Assembly (NCBI RefSeq): GCF_035917995.1
Contig: NZ_CP109131.1
Location: 5,890,001 to 5,954,000 of the forward strand
Length of the DNA: 64,000 nt
Origin: Streptosporangium sp. NBC_01755
GTDB taxonomy: Bacteria > Actinomycetota > Actinomycetes > Streptosporangiales > Streptosporangiaceae
Direction: 5' to 3'
In this document: piece by piece, positions 51,107 to 59,372 of the stretch
Position numbering within the stretch: position 1 is the first letter of the stretch
Layout of the letters: each line of letters begins with the position of its first letter
Notes under the pieces: generated by a model
The model's database searches: none
What the model saw: only the letters and a program-made list of their open reading frames with translations
Told to the model about the DNA's origin: nothing
Made by a program: the position numbers and the translations under genes

Positions 51107-52354
51107 GTGTGCCCCCTCCAGGTACCGGGACACGTGACTCTCCCCGAGACCCTCGGCGACGCCGGCGAGGGAGGGCGGGGTGTCCCCGCCGCCGCCGAGG
51201 CGGCGGCGGACCGGCCGGTCATGGTGGTGCTGCGCGGGCTGGGTCTCGGTGACCTGCTCACCGCGGTCCCCGCCCTGCGCGCCCTGCGCCGCTCCCATCC
51301 CGGCCATCGGATCGTGCTGGCCGCGCCCTCCGTGCTGGCGCCCCTGGTGCCGTTGATCGGCGGGGTGGACGAGGTGTGCGACGTGTCGGGGCCCGGTCAC
51401 GTCCCGCCGCTCGGCCGGCGCGTCGACGTCGCCGTCAACCTGCACGGCGGCGGCCCGCACGGCATCGCCGCGCTCCACCGCACCGGCCCGGCCCGGCTGC
51501 TGACCCACTCCCACCCCGCCTTCCCCGGTGTGCGCGGACCGGCCTGGCAGGACGGTGTGCACGAGGTGCGACGCTGGTGCGACCTGCTCGCCTGGTACGG
51601 CATCACGGCCGATCCCGCCGACCTGGGGCTCCGGCGCCCCGGCTCCCGCGAGGAGGAGGCCCGGCCCGTCGTCATCCACCCCGGGGCCGGGTATCCGGCC
51701 AGGCGCTGGCCGCCGGAGCGGTTCGCGCTCGTGGCCGCGGAACTGCGGAGGAACGGGCACGAGGTCGTGGTCACCGGGAGCGCGAGGGAGCGGGACCTCG
51801 CCGAGCGGGTGGCCATGCTCGCCGGGCTGCCGCCTTCGTGCGTGCTCGCCGGGCGCACCGGGCTGTGCGAACTGGCCGCGCTGGTGGCGAGGGCCAGGCT
51901 GGTGGTCTGCGGGGACACCGGCGTGACCCATCTGGCGGCCGCGTTCGCCACTCCCTCCGTGGCGCTGTTCGGCCCCGTCGCGCCCGCCGTGTGGGGGCCT
52001 CCGCAGGCGGGACCGCACGTCGTCCTGTGGGCAGGGGGCCACGGAGACCCGCACGCCTACCGGCCCGATCCGGGTCTTCTGGAGATCGGCGTCAGGGACG
52101 TCCTCGGCGCCGCGGCGCGGCTGCTGGAGGCGGCACCCCGGGCGTGGCGCGGGTCAGGCCTGGCCGTGGGCGTCGGCGCGGACCAGGCGCAGGAAGGCCT
52201 TGAGCCCGGTGATGACCTCGTGGTTGTCGGTGAGACCGTCCACGGTGTCCTCGAAACGCCGGGCGAGCCCGGTGATCCGGCGTTCCAGGGCCTCGTCGCC
52301 GTTTCGCAGGTCGGCGCCGAGCGTTCCGACGTCGTCCCGGAGCTGCTCGGCTGA
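51107..52354 (+). CDS. Glycosyltransferase family 9, second, with unusual C-terminal run-on
   Basis: The GTG at 51107 has AAGGAGG upstream (TTG 51071 and GTG 51092 are alternatives). Family motifs: VVLRGLGLGDLLTAVPALRA, VIHPGAGYPARRWPPERF and GDTGVTHLAAAFATPSVALF. The usual GT9 end is near AAARLLEAAP (about 52140). The frame then continues 70 residues through DNA antisense to the next gene before stopping at 52354, a 200-bp convergent overlap. Lost stop or natural tail cannot be told from sequence. A GTGAAGGAGGCGGTC-like motif occurs twice around the gene junction. Confidence 0.85.
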   Translation: MCPLQVPGHVTLPETLGDAGEGGRGVPAAAEAAADRPVMVVLRGLGLGDLLTAVPALRALRRSHPGHRIVLAAPSVLAPLVPLIGGVDEVCDVSGPGHVPPLGRRVDVAVNLHGGGPHGIAALHRTGPARLLTHSHPAFPGVRGPAWQDGVHEVRRWCDLLAWYGITADPADLGLRRPGSREEEARPVVIHPGAGYPARRWPPERFALVAAELRRNGHEVVVTGSARERDLAERVAMLAGLPPSCVLAGRTGLCELAALVARARLVVCGDTGVTHLAAAFATPSVALFGPVAPAVWGPPQAGPHVVLWAGGHGDPHAYRPDPGLLEIGVRDVLGAAARLLEAAPRAWRGSGLAVGVGADQAQEGLEPGDDLVVVGETVHGVLETPGEPGDPAFQGLVAVSQVGAERSDVVPELLG

Positions 52355-52882
52355 CCTGGTCAGCGCGGTCACCTCGGTGGCCAGGTCGTCCACCCTGGCG
52401 ACGAGCGAGACGATGTCCTCGCGGGGGTGGTGGGCCTCCCTCATCAGCGTGGTGACCCGCTCGCGCATGTGGGACAGGTAGGCGCCCGCCGGCCGGAAGC
52501 AGGTGCTCAGCAGGTAGAACCCGGCGAAGTAGTAGCCCACGAAGGCGCCGGACAGGTAGGTGATGACGGCCAGGAGCACCGCGGAGACGAGGTGGCCGCC
52601 GATGGCGAACCGGCGCATCCGCCCGGCGATCTCCAGCGCCTCGGCCTCGTGCCCCTCGGGCACCTCGATGCCGCGCTCCCTGGACACGTGGATCTCGTGG
52701 ACCACCTGGCGCGCCCCGAAGTAGAGGTTCCACGGCAGGGTGAGGAGCACGATCAACCAGATGAGGCTGATCGCGCCGAGCCCGAGCGACAGGAACGTGG
52801 AGAGCGGGACGTCGGCGTACACGAGCAGCCACGCCGCGACCACCGTGCTGACGAGCGCGACCAGGAAAATCCACCATTTCAT
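52154..52882 (-). CDS. Membrane protein with C-terminal coiled coil
   Basis: 242 residues. Two N-terminal helices (WIFLVALVSTVVAAWLLVY, ISLIWLIVLLTLPWNLYFGA) precede a cytosolic segment, then a third hydrophobic pair (LVSAVLLAVITYLSGAFVGY, FAGFYLLSTCF). From about residue 150 to the end a heptad-like charged region (VARVDDLATEVTALTRSAEQ) predicts a coiled coil. I recognise no named family. Its 3' end is overlapped by the convergent glycosyltransferase frame. Confidence 0.7.
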   Translation of the reverse strand: MKWWIFLVALVSTVVAAWLLVYADVPLSTFLSLGLGAISLIWLIVLLTLPWNLYFGARQVVHEIHVSRERGIEVPEGHEAEALEIAGRMRRFAIGGHLVSAVLLAVITYLSGAFVGYYFAGFYLLSTCFRPAGAYLSHMRERVTTLMREAHHPREDIVSLVARVDDLATEVTALTRSAEQLRDDVGTLGADLRNGDEALERRITGLARRFEDTVDGLTDNHEVITGLKAFLRLVRADAHGQA

Positions 52883-52985
52883 GACTTGAGTATTTCGAGG
52901 ATCGTGGAGCCGGGGGAGAGCGCGTGCACTCAGCCGCGCCTGAGCACTCCTACTCGGATCCCGCGGTGTTCTGGACCGTACGCGG

Positions 52986-53833
52986 TCAGGCGGGGCTGAC
53001 GGAGCGATCGACGCTGCCGGGGGCCAGCACGTGTTCGATGACCATGACGGCGGCGCCGATCACGCCCGCGCGGTCGCCCAGCTTGCTGGCGGTGATCGTC
53101 AGGTGCTGGGTGGCCAGCGGCAGCGACCGGCTGTAGATGACCTCGCGAAGACCCGCGAGCACCTGCTCCCCGGCCTCGGAGATGTCGCCGCCGACCACGA
53201 TCACCGAGGGGTTGAAGAAGTTGACGATCGAGGCGAGCACGTCACCGACCTCGCGGCCCGCCTGCCGGATGAGCTGGACGGCCTGGGTGTTGCCGCCGCG
53301 CACCAGGCGGACCACGTCGCGGCTGTCCTCGGCCGTCACCCCGGCCGCGCACAGCCTGGCCGAGATGGCGGCGCCGCTGGCGACGGCCTCCAGGCAGCCG
53401 ACGTTGCCGCAGCGGCAGACGATGTCGAGGGCCGAGGCCACCTGGATGTGGCCGATGTCGCCCGCCGCGCCCTGGGCGCCCCGGTGCAGGCGGCGGTCGC
53501 TGATGATGCCGCAGCCGATGCCGGTGCCGATCTTGACGAAGATGAGGTGGTCGGCCTCGGGGCGGGCGGCCCAGTGCTCGCCCAGCGCCATGATGTTCAC
53601 GTCGTTGTCGACGAGGACGGGTGCGCCGAGGCGCGAGCCGAGCCATTCGGGGACGGGGAAACCGTCCCAGCCCGGCATTATCGGCGGGTTGACCGGGCGT
53701 CCCGAGCTGTGCTCGACCGGGCCGGGAAGGCCGACGCCGATGCCGCAGATCTCGTCCGGGCGGTGGCCGGTCTCGGCGAGCATCTCCTCGAAGGTGTGCT
53801 GGAGCCAGCCGAGCGTCTTCTCGGGGCCACGGT
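52986..53833 (-). pseudogene. ROK-family sugar kinase/repressor, N-terminally truncated
   Basis: The frame matches ROK proteins from KTLGWLQHTFEEMLAETG onward: GIGVGLPGPVEH, VLVDNDVNIMALGE, GTGIGCGIISDRRL and the zinc motif CRCGNVGCLEAVAS, ending SVIVVGGDISEAG. The expected HTH and first ATP-binding part (about the first 100-130 residues) are missing. Homology begins only a dozen bases after the stop of the gene upstream. An internal ATG at 53783 could give a 265-residue protein without the phosphate-1 motif. Confidence 0.65.
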
Positions 53834-53844
53834 CTATCGGCGTC

Positions 53845-55317
53845 TCAGCGTCGGGCGTCCCCGCCCGTCGCGCCGGGTGTCCGCCCGAGGCGCCTGAAGA
53901 AGGCGGCCACCGCGTAGGGGTCGACGGGGTCGGTGAGCAGGTCCAGCATCTCCTGCCTCCGCTCCGGGGCGACCTTGAACGGATGGCCGAACACGTGCGG
54001 GCCCTCCCCGTCGCTCAGCAGCCGGGTCAGCATCAGGTCTCCCGGCAGCGCCTGCCCGGAGAGCAGCTCGTCGGCCAGCGTCACCCGCTCCCCGCCCCCG
54101 CCCCCGTCCCCTTCTCCGGCGGCGGCGGCCACGGTGATCTCGTTCCCGGAGACGTCGAGCACCTCCCACAGGCGCAGCGGTGTCCGCCGCCATGACTCCA
54201 GCAGCTCCAGCTCGTCGTCGCGCAGCCACTCGGAGCGCGCGTCCAGGAACTCGCCGACGACGTCGTTCTCGAACAGCGCCAGGTCGGCCAGGGCGGGCTC
54301 GGCCACCCGGACGCTCAGCGCGACCAGATCCTCGATCAGCCGCCTGCGGGCCGGACGGTAGGCGTACGCGAGCAGCTGCCGGTAGAGGTGCGCGGCGCGC
54401 TCGGGCAGCGAGGCGCCGGGGTCGGTGCGGCACGCGGCGTACTCGGCCGCGTCGCGCACGGCCGGAGCCAGTCCGGGGGAGAGGGAGAGCACCTCGGAGA
54501 TCAGTCCGGACGCCTCGAACGAGCGGCCCTCGCCCTCGGCCGACCTGGCGATCAGCAGCAGCGCGGCCGGTTCGGCGCGGGGCAGTGCCTCGACCGGTGC
54601 CGGGCCGAGCGGCTCGCGCTCCACCTCGTCGGCGATCCTCGCGAGCACCGTCTCGGAGCGGGACAGGTAGGTGACGGCCTTGGAGAGGTCGGCACCCTCG
54701 CCGTAGGTGCGCAGCGCGCTGCGCACCAGGGCCAGCCTGATGATGTCCAGAGGCGCCAGGTCGGCGACCGACGCCGTGTCCCACGGCGCGCCCACGATGC
54801 CCACGCGGCCGTCCCGCACCTCCAGCGAGGCGTTGCTCAGCAGCGGGGCCAGCGGCGGCAGCGGGTCGGCGAAGGTCTCGGGGGCCTTCATCAGCAGCTC
54901 CAGGACCACGACGTCGACCGGCACGCCGGGACTGGGTTCCAGCCCCTCGGCGAAGGCGCGCAGCGCGTCGAGCGCCTGCTCCCCGAACTCCTGGGCGACC
55001 CGCATCACCCGCTCCGCCGGAACGTCGTCGAGTTCGACGGCCGAGAGCTCCAGGACGCCGTCGCGCAGGCGCAGCGCGATCACCTGCTCGGGCTCCAGCC
55101 CGGCCAGCCAGCCGTCGGGTCCGGTCAGGGCGGGCTCTCCGGTGTCGAGGGAGGTCAGCACCCGGCCGCCCCCGGCCAGCGGCACCCCGTCGCCGTCGGC
55201 CAGCCGAGCCCACAGCCGCAGGTCGTCGGAGGCCGGCAGCACCCCGCTCGTCAGCTCGGCCCGGGTGACGAGATGCGTCAGCACCGCGCCCTCGCTCAGC
55301 CGCAGAAGGTCGCTCAT
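53845..55317 (-). CDS. Large hypothetical protein (helical repeat-like)
   Basis: 490 residues from ATG 55317 (MSDLLRLSEGAVLTHL). Mostly Leu/Ala/Glu-rich helices such as EFGEQALDALRAFAEGL, RIADEVEREPLGPAP and AAHLYRQLLAYAYRPARRRL, plus a Gly-rich loop (GEGDGGGGGERV). It has an SEC-C/tetratricopeptide feel but no motif I can name. No signal peptide or membrane segment. The ribosome site is weak (GGGGTG), and a 51-base in-frame extension to 55368 exists. Confidence 0.6.
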   Translation of the reverse strand: MSDLLRLSEGAVLTHLVTRAELTSGVLPASDDLRLWARLADGDGVPLAGGGRVLTSLDTGEPALTGPDGWLAGLEPEQVIALRLRDGVLELSAVELDDVPAERVMRVAQEFGEQALDALRAFAEGLEPSPGVPVDVVVLELLMKAPETFADPLPPLAPLLSNASLEVRDGRVGIVGAPWDTASVADLAPLDIIRLALVRSALRTYGEGADLSKAVTYLSRSETVLARIADEVEREPLGPAPVEALPRAEPAALLLIARSAEGEGRSFEASGLISEVLSLSPGLAPAVRDAAEYAACRTDPGASLPERAAHLYRQLLAYAYRPARRRLIEDLVALSVRVAEPALADLALFENDVVGEFLDARSEWLRDDELELLESWRRTPLRLWEVLDVSGNEITVAAAAGEGDGGGGGERVTLADELLSGQALPGDLMLTRLLSDGEGPHVFGHPFKVAPERRQEMLDLLTDPVDPYAVAAFFRRLGRTPGATGGDARR

Positions 55318-55455
55318 CACCCCATTGTTCTCGACGTCCGGGCATGGCGACGCCGCCCTCCCCTCCACGAGGTCGCACAGGCCCGTGGAGGGGAGGACGG
55401 CGGGGGCGGCGGACCGGCTTGGTCTCGGGACACCTCCCCGGGGTCCGCTCGGGAT

Positions 55456-55520
55456 GTGTGAGCCCCGGGGCTCACACCTCCCCGGTGTGTTCCCGGCCGG
55501 ACTCGATCGAGTCCGGCCGG
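55456..55520 (-). terminator. Two perfect palindromes in the gap after a protease remnant
   Basis: GTGTGAGCCCCGGGGCTCACAC (55456-55477, 11-bp arms) and a 28-bp perfect palindrome at 55493-55520 (arms CCGGCCGG + ACTCGA). They lie just past the stop of the minus-strand fragment at 55529. They lack T-runs, as many actinomycete terminators do. Confidence 0.6.
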
Positions 55521-55528
55521 GCAGAGCC

Positions 55529-55690
55529 TTACGGCCTGGTCAGGCCGAGGGTGTAGGAGCCGGAGCCGCTGTAGGCGTGCACCCGTACGCGGTAGGTGCC
55601 TGCGGTGTCGCTGTAGGTGAAGGCCTCATCGGGGTTGGGGGAGGTCCCGCTGGCCACGGTCGTCCAGGACGTCAGATCCGCTGATAATGG
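55529..55690 (-). pseudogene. C-terminal end of a secreted protein (PPC-like beta domain)
   Basis: On the minus strand the frame reads LTSWTTVASGTSPNPDEAFT, YSDTAGTYRVRVHAYSGSGS and YTLGLTRP then stop. This matches the last strands of pre-peptidase C-terminal domains at the end of secreted actinomycete proteases. Nothing upstream continues it; the P-loop kinase stop is immediately beyond. Confidence 0.55.
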
Positions 55691-55696
55691 CACCGG

Positions 55697-56302
55697 TCAG
55701 GGCTCGGAGACACCGCGCCGGGCGTCCCGGGAGGCGATGAGCCTTTCCAGTCGTGCTGTCAGGGAGGGCGCGCTCGGACGATTGTCGATCTCGTCGTGTG
55801 GCACGACGGGTGGTTCGTCCACCCTGATGGCCCGCAGGTAGTCCTCGAAGCGGCCGAGCTTGCCCGCGTCCCTGGCGAGCCCCCTGGCCTCCAGCCGGGA
55901 GCGCAGCGCCGCACTGTCCGAGCGGACCCAGAGGAGGTGTACGGGCGGCCCGCCCAGTCGCCCGACCCAGCGTTCCCAAACCGTCGCGTCGTGTACCTGG
56001 GTGGTGAAGGGGCCTTCCAGCATCACCGGGCAGCCGTGCGAGCGGATCTGCCTGGCGACCTCGGTCAGCCCGTCGTATTCGTACCTCTTGATGTGCTGGT
56101 CGTACCAGGGCCCCTCACGTTCCCCGTCGTCGCGGCCGTGGGCGCGGAGGGTGGCGGCGACGAAGCCGCCGTAGACGGTGTCCTTGTCGAGCAGCGCGGG
56201 AGGTGGGTCGAGCAGCGCCAGCAGCGCCGCCGCGACCGTCGACTTCCCCGCTCCCGGGGGCCCGCTCACCACCCAGAGCGGCGCCGCTTCGTCCGCGCCC
56301 AC
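55697..56302 (-). CDS. P-loop kinase / zeta-toxin-like AAA ATPase
   Basis: About 201 residues from a GTG eight bases past the patatin remnant stop. Walker A is [18 protein letters not shown], followed by [31 protein letters not shown] and [21 protein letters not shown] (Arg-rich lid). The layout is that of small ATP-dependent kinases (Zeta_toxin/AAA_33). No antitoxin is seen beside it. An upstream in-frame extension to 56371 overlaps the patatin remnant. Confidence 0.75.
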   Translation of the reverse strand: MGADEAAPLWVVSGPPGAGKSTVAAALLALLDPPPALLDKDTVYGGFVAATLRAHGRDDGEREGPWYDQHIKRYEYDGLTEVARQIRSHGCPVMLEGPFTTQVHDATVWERWVGRLGGPPVHLLWVRSDSAALRSRLEARGLARDAGKLGRFEDYLRAIRVDEPPVVPHDEIDNRPSAPSLTARLERLIASRDARRGVSEP

Positions 56303-56309
56303 GTCGTTC

Positions 56310-56636
56310 TCAGCCCTTCCAGGCTCTGGCCACGCGCTCCGTGACGGCGGGAGCCTGGGCGAGGCCGGCATGGAAGGCGGGGCGCCACAGGGCGGGATCG
56401 AGGACGTTGACGCCGAACACGGCGACCGGCGCCTCGTCGGGGACGATGTGGGCGACCGCGGCGTCCCCCAGCTCCCCCAGCTCGGCCGGCTCGGCCTCGA
56501 AACGCGCCCTCGGCGAGACGTGCGCCAGCGGTTCCAGGATGATCACGGCCGGGCTGCCCGCCGCCAGGTCGGCGTTCCCCGCCTCCCAGGCGATGCCCGC
56601 CACACCTCCGCCACCCAGCATCAGTGTTCTTGTCAT
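56310..56636 (-). pseudogene. Patatin-like phospholipase with large internal in-frame deletion
   Basis: From ATG 56636 the protein starts MTRTLMLGGGGVAGIAWEAG, the patatin oxyanion-hole motif, and then jumps to [20 protein letters not shown] and [20 protein letters not shown], the family's C-terminal part. The GxSxG nucleophile segment and the DGG/DGA Asp are missing, so about 150 residues have been deleted without breaking the frame. It cannot be a catalyst in the usual way. It faces soxR across the SoxR box. Confidence 0.75.
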
Positions 56637-56678
56637 GTGGCCTATTCTTACCCGAACATCCCTCTGGAGCCGAGGGGA

Positions 56679-56744
56679 GGGCGGGCGCCGTCCCTGGAGT
56701 GGGCGGGCGCCGTCTCTGGAGTGGGCGGGCGCCGCCTCCGTGAA
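56679..56744 (+). repeat. 22-bp tandem repeat (x3) in the patatin-soxR gap
   Basis: Three copies of GGGCGGGCGCCGTCTCTGGA(GT) with small differences, period 22 bases, begin at 56679, 56701 and 56723. They lie upstream of the minus-strand patatin remnant and before the SoxR operator. Confidence 0.9.
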
Positions 56745-56765
56745 CGTCATGCTCCCGCCCGGCAA

Positions 56766-56783
56766 CCTCAATGTAGGTTGAGG
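56766..56783 (+). promoter_or_regulatory. SoxR operator (SoxR box)
   Basis: CCTCAA-TGTAGG-TTGAGG is an 18-bp palindrome matching the known SoxR box pattern CCTCAA-N6-TTGAGG. It lies 17 bases before the soxR start, with a possible -10 (TAGACT) at 56790-56795, so autoregulation is likely. The divergent patatin remnant may once have been a target. Confidence 0.9.
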
Positions 56784-56800
56784 TCAAGGTAGACTGCCGC

Positions 56801-57277
56801 ATGCTCAACAATCCGGAGATAACCGTCGGCCAGCTCTCCTCGCGCAGTGGGGTCGCGGTCTCCGCACTGCACTTCTACGAGTCCAAGGGACTGATCCGCA
56901 GCCGCCGCACCGCGGGCAACCAGCGCCGCTTCTCCCGTGACACGCTGCGCAGGATCGCCTTCATCCGGGTCTCCCAGCGTGTCGGGATCCCGCTTCGGAC
57001 GATCCAGGAGGCGCTGTCCGCCCTCCCCGACGGGCGGACCCCCACCAGGGAGGACTGGGCGAGACTCTCGGGGATGTGGCAGGACGAGCTTGACGACCGC
57101 ATCAGGCAGCTCGAACGTCTCCGGCATGGGCTGACCGAGTGCATCGCCTGTGGCTGCCTCTCGCTGGACCGCTGCGCGCTGGCCAACCCCGACGACGTGG
57201 CCGCGGCGAGAGGGCCGGGCTCGCGTCTGATGATCGCTCCCCGCCGGGAGTGCGCCACCGGCTGCGAGCCGGAGTAG
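56801..57277 (+). CDS. soxR: Redox-sensing MerR-family regulator SoxR
   Basis: 158 residues. MerR helix-turn-helix (ITVGQLSSRSGVAVSALHFY, SRRTAGNQRRFSRDTLRRIA), a dimerisation helix, and the [2Fe-2S] Cys cluster CIACGCLSLDRCALANPDD, which is diagnostic of SoxR. In actinomycetes SoxR responds to redox-active metabolites rather than general superoxide and controls few genes. Its operator precedes the gene. Confidence 0.96.
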   Translation: MLNNPEITVGQLSSRSGVAVSALHFYESKGLIRSRRTAGNQRRFSRDTLRRIAFIRVSQRVGIPLRTIQEALSALPDGRTPTREDWARLSGMWQDELDDRIRQLERLRHGLTECIACGCLSLDRCALANPDDVAAARGPGSRLMIAPRRECATGCEPE

Positions 57278-57316
57278 ATCCGGGCTCCGGTGCAGAACCA
57301 CGGGGCACCGGAAGTC

Positions 57317-57363
57317 GGTACGGCCCCGCCCATGCCCCGGACGGGCGTGGGCGGGGCCGTACC
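57317..57363 (+). terminator. Strong hairpin after soxR
   Basis: A 16-bp perfect stem (GGTACGGCCCCGCCCA paired with TGGGCGGGGCCGTACC) with a 15-base loop, 39 bases after the soxR stop. There is no T-run. The rest of 57278-57601 shows no supported gene; it contains an AT-richer stretch (about 57395-57440) that may hold the next promoter. Confidence 0.7.
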
Positions 57364-57601
57364 GCTTCCGCCGTTCCGGTGGGCGATTCACGGTGTAAGC
57401 GTTACCTGTCGTCCTATACGTTGTTTGCGGATATACCCAGCGAAGGCATCTCGGTCCGGGCATTTCGGCTGAGCCAGAGCCGCAGAGTCTCCGCCTGAAG
57501 GACCTGGTGGTCTCCGCCTTCAGGATGAAGTGAGGCGTCAGCGGGGACGGAGCCGCCTGGCAGACCTTATTGTGAGAGAAATCGACCGTCCGGGGGAGAG
57601 C

Positions 57602-58108
57602 ATGGCGATCTCAGACGGGTTGCGCGACCCTCAGGACGGGATCGGGCGCCCATCGGAAACCGGTGGCGCCGACGCTCCGAACGAGATCGGCGACGCCGAC
57701 GCGCTGAAGGATGAGGCCGCCGAGAGGTCCGGCATCCACGGCTGGCTCGACGGGATCAGGTCCACCCGCGCGGGACGTCTCACCCTGAAGATCGTCATCG
57801 GTGCCATCGGCGCCGTGCTGGTCATCGGCGGCCTCGTCATGGTGCCCTTCCCCGGTCCCGGCTGGCTGGTCGTCTTCGCGGGGCTGGCGGTGCTGGCCAC
57901 CGAGTTCCACTGGGCACACCGGCTGCTGGAGTTCGGCAAGCGGACCCTGTCCGCATGGACGGCCTGGATGGGCCGCCAGGGCTGGAGCGTCAAGGTCCTG
58001 GTCGTGTTCGTCGCCGCGGTGACCGCCACCGCCATCGTCTACTACGGCCTCAAGCTCAGCCTCGACCTCGACCTGATCATCGAGGCTCAGAAGCTCCTCA
58101 CCCGATAG
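57602..58108 (+). CDS. PGPGW-type (TIGR02611) membrane protein
   Basis: 168 residues from the ATG after GGGGGAGAG. Following a charged N-terminal ~55 residues, LTLKIVIGAIGAVLVIGGLV, then VPFPGPGWLVVFAGLAVLAT and EFHWAHRLLEFGKRTL match the TIGR02611 actinobacterial membrane family, named for the PGPGW motif. A third hydrophobic segment (VLVVFVAAVTATAIVYYGL) follows. Its function is unknown. Confidence 0.85.
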   Translation: MAISDGLRDPQDGIGRPSETGGADAPNEIGDADALKDEAAERSGIHGWLDGIRSTRAGRLTLKIVIGAIGAVLVIGGLVMVPFPGPGWLVVFAGLAVLATEFHWAHRLLEFGKRTLSAWTAWMGRQGWSVKVLVVFVAAVTATAIVYYGLKLSLDLDLIIEAQKLLTR

Positions 58109-58110
58109 CA

Positions 58111-58132
58111 CGCCCGGCTCCGACGCCGGGCG
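58111..58132 (+). terminator. Hairpin directly after the PGPGW gene
   Basis: CGCCCGGC-TCCGAC-GCCGGGCG, an 8-bp GC stem three bases past the stop codon. The remaining gap to 58474 shows no convincing gene. Confidence 0.55.
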
Positions 58133-58474
58133 GCACCGGACCCCGCTCGTGCGCACAAGCCCGGCGGGCGACCGGCGACGAAGCGGGAAGACCGATCCGT
58201 GAGGGTCGGGGCCACCGGCTTCAGCCGTACGGAGAGCCACCCCGAAAGCCCTTGTCCCGAACCTGCCCGGCTCCGATGCCTGGTCTGACGGCGGCGACGG
58301 CGCCGCTCTGACCGGCGATGACACGGTATGTACGGGAAGCGAGATCGGCGCTCCCGGGAGTTTTACCCGGACTCGGTCACCTCGTTATCTTCCAAGGATG
58401 TGACTCTCCGTAGTGTCGCCACGTCCGATCCGCAGGGACGGGTCGGCAGAGACGAATAAGGAGAGTGACGTTCG

Positions 58475-58849
58475 ATGCGCGCCCTGTCCTCGATGTTGGT
58501 CCTGGCGGCCGCCGGAGCCGTCGCCCTGACCGGCACCCCCGCCCACGCCGATGACGTCAACCTGTCCGCGAGGGTGCAGCCCGGCGAGGAGGTCTTCCTC
58601 ACGCCCGAGCTCGTCCCCGGGAACCAGTACAACGGGAACGTGCTGGTCAAGCTGGACAACAACAGCGTTCCCGTCAAGGTCAAGGTCAGCAACTGCCGCG
58701 GCCGGTACATCGGGACGGTGCCGATCGCCGCCAACGACCATGCCCCGTACGTCGCCGCCAGCACCCCCCAGCCCGCCCAGTGCATCCGCTACCGGGTGAA
58801 GAACGTGGGCGACACGCCGGCTGCCATCACGGGCACCGGTTACTTCTAA
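58475..58849 (+). CDS. Small secreted protein
   Basis: 124 residues with AAGGAGA well placed before the ATG. A Sec signal peptide (MRALSSMLVLAAAGAVALTG, cleavage probably after AHA) is followed by a ~98-residue beta-rich domain (VLVKLDNNSVPVKVKVSNC, RYRVKNVGDTPAAITGTGYF) with two Cys that could pair. I recognise no family. It is monocistronic, with a terminator right after it. Confidence 0.8.
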   Translation: MRALSSMLVLAAAGAVALTGTPAHADDVNLSARVQPGEEVFLTPELVPGNQYNGNVLVKLDNNSVPVKVKVSNCRGRYIGTVPIAANDHAPYVAASTPQPAQCIRYRVKNVGDTPAAITGTGYF

Positions 58850-58864
58850 CCCGACCGGAATAAG

Positions 58865-58904
58865 CGGAGCGGGAGCGCCCTGGAGGGCGTTCCCGCTCCG
58901 TTTT
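58865..58904 (+). terminator. Rho-independent terminator after the secreted-protein gene
   Basis: A 16-bp stem (CGGAGCGGGAGCGCCC with GGGCGTTCCCGCTCCG, one G-U pair), a four-base loop (TGGA-type) and TTTT directly after. It is the most classical terminator in the window. Confidence 0.92.
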
Positions 58905-59051
58905 GCTTGTTACGAGGGCGAGTGGGAGCACCGGGGAAAACGTCTGCTCCGGCCGGCAGAGGGTCTCCTGACATCGGAGTGGCGTCCGAGGTCAGGAGGA
59001 GCCCCCGAGCCTTGCCCGTGTCGTCGAACAGCCGCAGGCGGACATCCCCCG

Positions 59052-59109
59052 GAGTTCACCGAGGCCCTCCGCTCCTACCTGAGTTCGCCGAGGCCCTCCG
59101 CCCCTACCT
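59052..59109 (+). repeat. 29-bp tandem duplication in a gene-poor gap
   Basis: GAGTTCACCGAGGCCCTCCG... (59052-59080) is followed immediately by a near copy (59081-59109). 29 is not a multiple of three, so a gene here would be frameshifted. Frames reading EFTEALRSYL and EFAEALRPYLNVLDV suggest a decayed coding sequence, but no family is recognisable in 58907-59372. Confidence 0.85.
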
Positions 59110-59372
59110 GAACGTCCTGGATGTGGCTGTTCTGCCGGGCTGTGATGAGGATGGTGTGATGTCGATGCAGCCGCGTCCGTGGCCTGAGATCCCGGAGATG
59201 ACGGCACGGGTGCCCTCTCTGCCAGACTGCTGGGAGAAACAGATGTATGACTCCTTTTACTATGAAGCAGGGCGCCGTTTTAACAGGGCAAAACAGCGCC
59301 AAACCAACCTGAGTCCGCCCGAATCCTGCGCGTTGACGCGTGCCTGATCATGAGGATGCATAGGGTGATCAC

